From positions 1-64,000 of the forward strand of contig JBLINB010000002.1 in NCBI GenBank assembly GCA_047638975.1: 64,000 nt of DNA. The letters run 5' to 3'. How positions within the stretch are numbered: the stretch's first letter is position 1; every line of letters starts with the position of its first letter. The position numbers and the translations under genes are program-made. The DNA is from JAPKEZ01 sp047638975. GTDB lineage: Bacteria; Planctomycetota; UBA1135. The notes beneath the pieces are model-generated. The model was not told where the DNA came from. It did not search any database and worked only from the letters and a program-made list of their open reading frames with translations. Positions 53,046-60,700 of this stretch are shown piece after piece.

Positions 53046-53693
53046 CTACTTAGGTTGAACGCCTGTACGGGCGGTACATACCTGGATCAGACCATTAGGC
53101 GGGCCTGGAACACCACCGCGAACCAACAATAGGCCGCGCTCTACGTCAATACCTTCGATAACAGAGTTCTTCACTGTAAAGCGAGAATTACCGAGGTGCT
53201 TCGCCATGCGCGTACCTTTAAATACACGACCTGGATAAGCACACTGGCCGATTGAGCCTGGAGCACGCACAGTTTGACTACCGTGAGTCTCGTTACCACG
53301 ACGGAAGCCGTGAGCCTTAATCGAGCCTGCGAAACCGCGACCTTTTGAGTTGCCGGTAACGTCTACGACTTCACCGATGGTGAAGACCTCAGATGTCAAT
53401 TCTTGGCCGAGCTCGTAGCCTTCGACAGAATCGACGCGAAACTCGCGCATACTTTTATAGTTTTTAACGCCAGCTTTTTCTGACGCAACGCGCTGTGGCT
53501 TAGCAACATGCTTATCGCGTGCTTGCTTGAGGCCAACTTGGACGGCTGAATAGCCGTCGCGCTCGGGAGTACGCAGCATTGTGATCGCACAATCGCTTAC
53601 GTCAAGTACTGTCACTGGGACGACAACGCCGTCTTCGCGGAAGATTTGGGTCATCCCCTTCTTCTTAGCTAACAAAAAATTCTTAGTAGTCAT
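53046..53693 (-). CDS. rplC: 50S ribosomal protein L3
   Basis: A 215-residue L3 reaching the peptidyl transferase centre. It has LLAKKKGMTQIFREDGVVVP, VTGNSKGRGFAGSIKAHGFR, GNETHGSQTVRAPGSIGQCA and YPGRVFKGTRMAKHLG. A GGGAG Shine-Dalgarno precedes the ATG. It is 72 bp after rpsJ. Confidence 0.97.
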   Translation of the reverse strand: MTTKNFLLAKKKGMTQIFREDGVVVPVTVLDVSDCAITMLRTPERDGYSAVQVGLKQARDKHVAKPQRVASEKAGVKNYKSMREFRVDSVEGYELGQELTSEVFTIGEVVDVTGNSKGRGFAGSIKAHGFRRGNETHGSQTVRAPGSIGQCAYPGRVFKGTRMAKHLGNSRFTVKNSVIEGIDVERGLLLVRGGVPGPPNGLIQVCTARTGVQPK

Positions 53694-53765
53694 TATTTTC
53701 TCCCGGATCCATTTCGGGTAAATTTCGCAGAGGCATTTACAGCATGCGGGATTAAGTTGTACGTA

Positions 53766-54071
53766 TTAAAGTTTAATGCGTACGTCGACACCAGCAGACA
53801 GTACGAGGCGGTTAAGCGCATCGATTGTTTGTGGCGTTGGTTCGAGCAAGTACATCAGACGCTTGTGCGTACGGATTTCGAACTGCTCGCGAGCTTTCTT
53901 GTTTACGTGAGGTGAGCGCAACACTGTGTAGCGTTCGCAACGCGTAGGAAGAGGAATAGGACCTGAAACTTTGACGCCGGTTAGACGTGCTGCTTCGATA
54001 ATTGATTCAGTTGCCTGATCAATTGCTTCGTGGTCGTAAGCCTCGAGTCGGATTTGAATGCGGTTAGACAT
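53766..54071 (-). CDS. rpsJ: 30S ribosomal protein S10
   Basis: A 101-residue S10, also the NusE antitermination factor. It shows RIQIRLEAYDHEAIDQATES, IIEAARLTGVKVSGPIPLPT, and RSPHVNKKAREQFEIRTHKR. It is the first gene after a promoter (54172-54199) and a folded leader, so it heads the S10-spc-alpha ribosomal operon. Confidence 0.98.
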   Translation of the reverse strand: MSNRIQIRLEAYDHEAIDQATESIIEAARLTGVKVSGPIPLPTRCERYTVLRSPHVNKKAREQFEIRTHKRLMYLLEPTPQTIDALNRLVLSAGVDVRIKL

Positions 54072-54092
54072 TTTTGGTTTAATGCACTTTAA

Positions 54093-54148
54093 GCCTCGTA
54101 AAATCTATCCGCCGCAAGAGTTGCGGTTAGGTCCGGATTAAACGAGGC
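54093..54148 (-). promoter_or_regulatory. Structured leader RNA ahead of rpsJ
   Basis: In the 5' untranslated region of the S10 operon three stems stack: outer GCCTCGT/ACGAGGC (54093-54099 with 54142-54148), middle ATCCG/CGGAT (54107-54111 with 54134-54138) and an inner hairpin CCGCAA/TTGCGG with a GAG loop (54112-54126). A 7-nt bulge lies on one side. It is not followed by a T run, so it is more like an autoregulatory leader than a terminator. It does not resemble an E. coli S10 leader that I can recall. Confidence 0.55.
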
Positions 54149-54171
54149 ATTCCCCAGGAATTGGGTCGGGT

Positions 54172-54199
54172 ATTCTAATATTTATTCAGCTCAGGTCAA
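54172..54199 (-). promoter_or_regulatory. rpsJp: Promoter of the rpsJ operon
   Basis: TTGACC (54194-54199) and TAGAAT (54172-54177) with a 16-bp spacer, close to the sigma-70 consensus. The predicted transcript would carry a leader of about 95 nt before rpsJ that contains the stacked stem structure. Confidence 0.75.
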
Positions 54200-54248
54200 G
54201 CGAATACCTCTAATAACCTCAATAAAAACCCAAACTATTCAAAATAAC

Positions 54249-56249
54249 TCAACTTTTCCAGCTCTGACGGCATATTGTCAGCTCAGCCCGTCCATGAGAT
54301 TGCGATCTTAGCTCTGTAGAGTAGCCTGTCATCTCAGCGAAAAAGGCCTCTGCTTTAACAACAGTTCGCGACTCCTGCTGCTCTACTGCCGAAATTTGAG
54401 CGTTTCGCATCTGCAAATCGGCCAAAATGGAAGATAGCTCGGTGTCTGGGGTGCGCACCTCGAAATTGAGGTATGGCTTTTGCATCACACCATATTCTGC
54501 GAGCAGCTTGATGACACACTCATGCATTGCTGACACCAGCAAGCCTGGTTCTTTACTGGTGCTCTCAGCGAATTGAAGCTTAGTAACGCGCAGCGATAAA
54601 GACCGCAAGGCGTATCCCTGGGGCCCTACCCAGCCCTCAAAAGAGGCGGCTGTGTATAAACTTTCGAGAAAAGCAGGCTCGTAGCCGCTGAGCAACGGCG
54701 AATACCGCAAGCTAACCCCGTGGTTATCACTTGGTGAAACCTCTAGCTCGATGACTAAACTATTGCTGGGGTCGTCAAAGCGCGCATGCTCAATTACGAT
54801 GGCTTGACTGCTCGAAATACTCTCGTATTGCTCAATCATCACCCCGCCTATATGCACATCAAAGTTGCACAAATCGTTCAGGTGCTTAGCGGCTATCTCG
54901 AGATGCAATTGCCCCTGCCCCTGCAATACAATTTGCCCATCATTTAACTGCAATGCCAAGCTAGGATCACTGCGACATAACCAGCGGCAATGCCCTATCA
55001 ACTCATCACGCTGCTCGTCATTCGGTGGTTCAACCCTCATCGAAACAACCGGCGAGGACAAGGCTTCTGGTTCGATAGCGCCGCGCCGCATCGTAGATCG
55101 CAATGTGTCGCCACTCTGCAATTGGACATCTGTTTTGATTACGAATAGCGACCCGTTCACAAAAGTCGCTTTTGATTGCAAGTCGTCGGCCAGCACCGTA
55201 AAACAATCTTCGACGTGCAGCGGGCTAGAATCGCGCTCGAGGTACAAACGCTGACCACTCGCTAGGCCTCCGGCAAAAAGGCGCACGTACGCCACGTCTT
55301 GCTTACCGATGCGCTCGACCTTGAAGACGTAAACGACTGTTTTAGCCCCAGAATCGGCTAACAACAGGTCTCGACCGGTTTGCGAGTCATGCAGCACCAC
55401 ATCATCGCGGCACAAAGGAGATGGCAAGTAATCCACTACGGCGTCTAATATTTGCTGACCGCCTACGCGTTGCAATGCTGACGCCGCGAATGCTGGAAAC
55501 CAATTCAGGCTACGCGCCGCCCGAGCAATTTGCTCAGTCATGGCTTGCGGCATAAGCGTCGAGTGTTCGAGGTAATAGTCTTCGCAGTCCGTATCTGATT
55601 CGGCAATTTTTGAGCACAATTGCTGATGCGCCTCAGTTGCTCGCTCGAGCATGTCCGCAGGTATGTCAGCTACTTCATAATCAGCGCAATCGTCGAGTGG
55701 ATTCCATTGCAGCAACTTCATGCTAATCAGATCTATCACTCCACAGAAATGTTCGTCTTCGAAATACGCTAACTGCACTGGAACAATATCTAACTGCAAC
55801 TGCTTAGCAGCGATCTTGCATGAGTTGGCAAATTCGGCACAGCGGCGGTCCATCTTGTTGAAAACAAAGATTAGCGGCAAGCTGTGTTCTTGCGCCTGCG
55901 ACACTACCGAGTAGGTTTGCGCTTGCACCCCCTCAAGAGCGTCTATAACCACTATTGCACCGTCTAGCACCTGCAAGCTACGCCGCACCTCTGCAGCGAA
56001 GTCAACGTGCCCAGGCGTATCCACAAATTGCAGTCGATGCTCGCGCCACGGGCAGTGTGCGACGGCAGCTGAAATGGTGATACCACGTTCGCGCTCTTCG
56101 CTGTGCCAATCCATGGCGGCAGTACCGATATCAACGGCGCCCATGCGCGATTCAACACCTGTCAAATACAAGATACACTCTGACAAAGTCGTTTTACCGG
56201 CGTCAATATGCGCCAGTATCCCGAAATTGCGTAAGTGTTCAGTCTGCAT
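54249..56249 (-). CDS. Divergent EF-G/TetM-like translational GTPase
   Basis: A 666-residue translation-factor GTPase in the str-operon place of fusA. The G domain has AHIDAGKT (13-20), ERERGITIS (52-60), DTPGHVDF (77-84) and NKMD (131-134). Some features are EF-G-like (TAAMDWHSEE), others closer to ribosome-protection proteins such as TetM (AVDIG in switch I, VLDGAIVVIDALEGVQAQT). Domain IV lacks the glycine-rich HxKQSGGxGQ and the DVDSSE loops of canonical EF-G; instead it has IELEVSPSDNHGVSLRYSPL. The YYSPV loop of TetM is also absent. The C-terminal EMTGYSTELRSQSHGRAEL is EF-G-like, then it stops early. Whether it is the cell's translocase cannot be told. It overlaps the Tsr3-like gene by 11 bp. 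Confidence 0.8.
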   Translation of the reverse strand: MQTEHLRNFGILAHIDAGKTTLSECILYLTGVESRMGAVDIGTAAMDWHSEERERGITISAAVAHCPWREHRLQFVDTPGHVDFAAEVRRSLQVLDGAIVVIDALEGVQAQTYSVVSQAQEHSLPLIFVFNKMDRRCAEFANSCKIAAKQLQLDIVPVQLAYFEDEHFCGVIDLISMKLLQWNPLDDCADYEVADIPADMLERATEAHQQLCSKIAESDTDCEDYYLEHSTLMPQAMTEQIARAARSLNWFPAFAASALQRVGGQQILDAVVDYLPSPLCRDDVVLHDSQTGRDLLLADSGAKTVVYVFKVERIGKQDVAYVRLFAGGLASGQRLYLERDSSPLHVEDCFTVLADDLQSKATFVNGSLFVIKTDVQLQSGDTLRSTMRRGAIEPEALSSPVVSMRVEPPNDEQRDELIGHCRWLCRSDPSLALQLNDGQIVLQGQGQLHLEIAAKHLNDLCNFDVHIGGVMIEQYESISSSQAIVIEHARFDDPSNSLVIELEVSPSDNHGVSLRYSPLLSGYEPAFLESLYTAASFEGWVGPQGYALRSLSLRVTKLQFAESTSKEPGLLVSAMHECVIKLLAEYGVMQKPYLNFEVRTPDTELSSILADLQMRNAQISAVEQQESRTVVKAEAFFAEMTGYSTELRSQSHGRAELTICRQSWKS

Positions 56250-56703
56250 TGTTCAACTCGTCGTTCATCTGTAACCACTTATCTGCAAAGTAATACCCTT
56301 CCAGTAGAGAATCATCGCGCCGGCCTAAACAGACTGTGGCAGCGTGCAATGCCTCGATACTAGCCAATCCCGTTTCTGGGTCTTCATAAGTTTTCGACTT
56401 GCGCGGATAAGCCGTCACTAAGTTTTTCGGTAAACATCGTAATTCGAAATTGCCGCGAACGGTAGCCAACATTTTTGGCAAATCACGCCACGACGAATCG
56501 ACCAGTAGTAGTGGACGGCAATCATCTTCTTTAGTCAAAGGCTGCCCCTCAGGGTGCAATAAAGTCACCGAACCGACTTGCACTTCATTGCCAATATTGC
56601 AGTGATGCCACTCTATGTCTAAGTCTTCGCGCTTACGGATTGGAGTAAGGCTGCACTTCTTGGGAGACTCTTTATTGAGTCGAATGATGATGGTCTTATG
56701 CAT
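56239..56703 (-). CDS. Tsr3-like rRNA aminocarboxypropyltransferase homologue
   Basis: A 154-residue protein resembling Tsr3/DUF367. In eukaryotes and archaea this SPOUT-like enzyme transfers the aminocarboxypropyl group of S-adenosylmethionine to a uridine or pseudouridine in helix 31 of small-subunit rRNA. Matching segments, in order, are SPKKCS (13-18, DPKRCS in yeast), LLLVDSSW (65-72, VVECSW in yeast), RCLPKNLVTAYP (89-100), LASIEALHAATVCLG (113-127) and FADKWLQMNDEL (139-150). An insertion of about ten residues (RKSKTYEDPET) interrupts the substrate loop, and the first residue of the DxSW motif is followed by Ser rather than Cys. It lies between rpsG and the EF-G-like gene. The family assignment rests on motif comparison from memory; bacterial function is unknown. 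Confidence 0.72.
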   Translation of the reverse strand: MHKTIIIRLNKESPKKCSLTPIRKREDLDIEWHHCNIGNEVQVGSVTLLHPEGQPLTKEDDCRPLLLVDSSWRDLPKMLATVRGNFELRCLPKNLVTAYPRKSKTYEDPETGLASIEALHAATVCLGRRDDSLLEGYYFADKWLQMNDELNNAD

Positions 56704-56707
56704 AAGA

Positions 56708-56744
56708 AAACTCGGGTGCTCTAATGATAGAGCAACCCGAGTTT
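56708..56744 (-). terminator. Terminator-like hairpin before the Tsr3-like gene
   Basis: AAACTCGGGT-GCTCT pairs with AGAGCAACCCGAGTTT over 15 bp with one bulged base and a 6-nt loop. On the minus strand TTTTCTT follows and the ATG of the Tsr3-like gene lies only 4 nt beyond the stem. It can end rpsL-rpsG transcripts and can also hide the ribosome-binding region of the next gene. Confidence 0.75.
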
Positions 56745-56763
56745 AACAGTAAGAGCTTAAACT

Positions 56764-57237
56764 CTAAAATGCAAAGTGACTAAACGCTTTGTTAGCTTCA
56801 GCCATCTTATGGACGTTTTCCTTCCATTGCACTGATGTACCCGTATTGTTTACGGCATCGATGAATTCTGTGGATAAGCGCTTAGCCATTGGCATGCCCT
56901 TCTTCTTACGAGCATTATTGACAATCCAGCGAATCGCTAGTGCCTGAGCGCGCTTAGGGCTTACCTCGCGTGGAACTTGGTAGTTTGAACCACCAACACG
57001 CTTGGAGCGAACTTCTACTGCTGGGCGCACGTTTTCGATAGCCTTTTCAAAAACCTCTTCGACTTTAACGTCGTCGAGTTTTGCGGCAGCCATTTCGCAG
57101 GCTTCGTAAAAGATTGCTGTTGCAATAGACTTTTTGCCATCTAGCATTACCGCATTGATGATTTTAGTGGCAAGCATTGAACCAAAACGCGCATCTGGCT
57201 TTTGGTATTTCTGAGTTGATCTGAAGTTACGTGGCAT
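56764..57237 (-). CDS. rpsG: 30S ribosomal protein S7
   Basis: A 157-residue S7, which organises the 16S 3' domain. The ATG at 57237 gives MPRNFRSTQKYQKPDARFGS; the open frame upstream overlaps rpsL and is rejected. It shows LDGKKSIATAIFYEACEMAA, RPAVEVRSKRVGGSNYQVPR and AIRWIVNNARKKKGMPMAKR. It follows rpsL by 4 bp. Confidence 0.97.
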   Translation of the reverse strand: MPRNFRSTQKYQKPDARFGSMLATKIINAVMLDGKKSIATAIFYEACEMAAAKLDDVKVEEVFEKAIENVRPAVEVRSKRVGGSNYQVPREVSPKRAQALAIRWIVNNARKKKGMPMAKRLSTEFIDAVNNTGTSVQWKENVHKMAEANKAFSHFAF

Positions 57238-57241
57238 ATTA

Positions 57242-57613
57242 TTACTTACTTCGGCGTGCGCCGTACTTAGAACGCCCCTGCTTGCGATCGTCAACGCCAG
57301 CACAATCTAATGTACCGCGGACGACGTGATAACGAACACCTGGAAGGTCGCGTACACGACCACCGCGCACTAGCACGATAGAGTGTTCTTGAAGGTTGTG
57401 ACCTTCACCTCCAATGTAGGCAGCGACTTCTTTGCCGTTAGAAAGGCGTACACGCGCAACCTTACGAAGAGCTGAGTTCGGCTTCTTCGGGGTCATTGTT
57501 TTTACTTGAGTACAAACTCCGCGCTTATGCGGGCATTTATCGAGCACGCGGCTCTTTGAAACAGAGCGCTGAGGCTTGCGGCCTTTGCGGACTAATTGGT
57601 TAATGGTAGGCAT
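57242..57613 (-). CDS. rpsL: 30S ribosomal protein S12 (Arg at position 88)
   Basis: A 123-residue S12 of the decoding centre. It aligns with E. coli S12 without gaps through residue 90: CPHKRGVC (27-34), TPKKPNSALRKV (41-52, Lys43 kept) and GGRVRDLPGVRYH. In the last motif residue 88 is Arg (codon CGC), where E. coli has Lys88. The same change causes streptomycin resistance when it arises in sensitive bacteria. The start follows a weak AGGA about 10 nt upstream. It is transcribed from its own promoter after rpoC. Confidence 0.98.
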   Translation of the reverse strand: MPTINQLVRKGRKPQRSVSKSRVLDKCPHKRGVCTQVKTMTPKKPNSALRKVARVRLSNGKEVAAYIGGEGHNLQEHSIVLVRGGRVRDLPGVRYHVVRGTLDCAGVDDRKQGRSKYGARRSK

Positions 57614-57652
57614 TATGTTTATTCCTAGAGGGCTAGGCGATCAGGGCCAAAA

Positions 57653-57680
57653 ATTTTAGCGTAATTGGCCCCTAAGTCAA
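57653..57680 (-). promoter_or_regulatory. rpsLp: Promoter of rpsL, with overlapping inverted repeat
   Basis: TTGACT (57675-57680) and TAAAAT (57653-57658) with a 16-bp spacer. An inverted repeat GGGCCAA/TTGGCCC (57644-57650 and 57665-57671) flanks the -10 box and may be an operator or a weak hairpin in rpoC readthrough RNA. Confidence 0.7.
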
Positions 57681-57700
57681 TCTTTATTATGATTTATTGA

Positions 57701-60700
57701 TTAATTGCTATCTTCGAGTGTTTCTGCGACCTCAGCCGCAAGAGCTGCTTCGAAAGAGTCGACAACGTCGGCCTCGTCTTCGAATTGGCTAAAGTCGTGC
57801 TTACGCTCGACATGGGTATGCAGTAAGTCGCGGAAACCTGTACCAGCTGGTATCAGGTTGCCCAAAATCACGTTCTCTTTCAGGCCAAGCAGTGTATCTG
57901 TTTTGCCACGCAGTGCAGCTTCAGTAAGTACCTTGGTTGTTTCCTGGAAAGAAGCCGCTGAGATAAAGGATTCTGATTGAACAGAAGCCTTCGTAATACC
58001 CATGATTTCTGGACGACAAACAGGCAATGCCTTGTCAGGATCGGCTGCCAACTTATTACGTAGTGCATTAAACTTCTTGCGATCGATCAGCGAGTTTGGC
58101 AGCAATTCAGAATCGCCTGCTTCAGTCACTACAACCTTACGCATCATTTGCGCCACAATGATTTCGACGTGCTTGTCGTCGATACCTACGCCCTGCGCGC
58201 GGTAAACAGCTTGAATCTGTTCGATCATATATGCTTGCACATGTTCTTCACCTTGAATTTTCAAGATGTCGTTTGGCGGTAGCTGTCCAGCCACAAGTGG
58301 GTCTCCGGACTTAACGTAATCGCCATCGTGTACACGCAAGTGCTTAGACTGCGGCACCATGTGCTCGACTTCAGTACCGGTCTCTTCGTTCTTAACGATA
58401 ATTGCGCGCTTCGCACGACGTTTTTCGCCTAGAGTTACGATACCTTCAATCTCGGACATGATTGCTGGGTTCTTCGGCACACGTGCCTCAAACAACTCAG
58501 TTACGCGTGGCAAACCACCCGTGATGTCTTGAGTACCACCGCCAGTACGCGGTGACTTAGCCATCATCTGTCCGGCCTTAACCTTGTCGCCGTCTTTAAC
58601 TTCAACGTACGCCTGGTCAGGCAATGAGGTGATGTGTAGCACGGAGCCGTCTTTCTTATCAAGCAGCATAAGTTGCGGATGCAAATCACCACGCGACTCG
58701 ATAATCTTTGTACGCTTCACGCCAATCTTGTCATCGACTTCGATGAGCATAGTCTTGCCTTCTTCGATATCGACATATTGCACGACACCGTCTTCCATCG
58801 CTAGCAATGGCACGAACATAGGGTCCCACACGATGATGCGCGCGCCCTTCTTAACCTTGCCACCGTCTTTGATTAGAATGTGTGCACCGATGCTTATTTC
58901 GTATTCATCGAGAGTACGTCCTTTCGCATCACACACATGGATGGCACCTGTATTTGACAATGCTACCGTTTTTCCTTCTGGATTAACTGTAGTGCGTAGG
59001 CCTGCGTATTTAACAGTACCGCCACGTTTAGTCTTGGTGTCGGATATCTGAATCGCGCGCGATGCCGTACCACCAATGTGGAAAGTACGCATCGTTAACT
59101 GCGTACCAGGCTCACCGATTGACTGCGCAGCAATGATGCCTGCAGCTGTACCCAGCTCGACCAAGTTACCACGTGACAAGTCTTCGCCATAACAGCGCGC
59201 ACAAATACCATTTGCTGCTTCGCAAGTTAAAACACTGCGTACTCGTATCTTCGAGTAGCCCATGCCTTCAATCGCTTTAGCTGCTGCGGGAGAGATGACC
59301 TCGCCATCGGCAACCACCAATTCGTCGGTGACACGGTCGCGAATAGTATCGCGTGCCGTGCGTCCACGAATGATTTCGCGTAGTGGGATGGAAAGTTTTT
59401 CGCCACTGTAAACCGGCACTTTCGAGATGCTGTTGAGCGTGCCACAATCGTCGATCGTTACGATCACGTTTTGCGCAACGTCTGCCAGCTTACGAGTTAG
59501 GTAACCCGAGTCAGCGGTTTTCAGCGCCGTATCGGCAAGACCTTTACGCGCACCGTGAGTGGATGAGAAATATTCGAGCACAGCCAATCCTTCGCGGAAG
59601 TTCGCACGAATCGGAGTTTCGATAATTTCACCAGACGGCTTAGCCATCAAACCACGCATGCCGGATAGCTGACGAATTTGGTCTACACTACCACGAGCAC
59701 CAGAGTTGGCCATCACGAATACTGGGTTGATGTATGGCTTGCCATCACGAGTATCTGCTTCGAGCTCTTTGAGCAAACAGTTAGACACTTCGTCACGAGC
59801 AGTAGTCCAGAGGTCAATCACCCTTGAATTACGTTCGTTGTCGGTAAGAACACCATCGAGGAAGTCTTGCCTAGTTTGATCTACCTCGCCCTGGGTTGCA
59901 GCGATGATATCCCATTTCTCGGCAGGAATGCGCATGTCATCTTTTACGATTGACAATCCGGAACGTGTCGCACCCTTATAGCCCAAGGCTTTTAATTCGT
60001 CGAGTAGTTCAAGTGTCGCAGGACGTCCACAGTAGGCGTGGCAATCGTGAATCAAATCATGAATCGCCCGCTTGTCGAGGATGAAGTTGTAGAACGGCAT
60101 ACCTTCTTTCATACTGTCGTTAACGATCAAACGTCCGGCAGTAGTGATATGCATTTCATCTTTCGTCAATGTGCGCGGGTGGTCGCCGTGCGCATCTTGG
60201 AGCAATGTTCCGGCAGTAAACACCACCTTAACGCTAGAGTGTGTTTCTAGGTGGCCTGCAGCATATGCTTGCAAGACCTCGGCGTGTGAGCCGTAACAGC
60301 CCTCGACACCTTTAGAGTTTTCTGTCCACTCGTTAAGAGCTTGTTCACGCAACGTTGTCATGTAATACAGACCAAGAATAATATCCTGGTGCGGAGAAAT
60401 GATCGGTGCGCCGTTTGAAGGAGAGAACACGTTGTTGGTTGACAACATCAAAGTGGATGCCTCGACCTGCGCCTCGTATGACAAAGGCAAGTGAACAGCC
60501 ATCTGGTCACCGTCGAAGTCGGCGTTATAACCAGGGCACATCAATGGGTGCAACTGAATCGCATTACCTTCAATGAGAACCGGCTCGAATGCCTGCATAC
60601 CCATACGGTGCAAAGTAGGAGCACGGTTTAGAAGTACTGGGTGTCCGCCGATGACTTGCTCGAGGATGTCCCACACTACTTCTTCTTGGCGCTCAAGCAT

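Noticed and set aside
57238..57303. Longer start for rpsG
   Set aside because: It runs into rpsL, and the ATG at 57237 gives the conserved MPRNFRS-type N-terminus.
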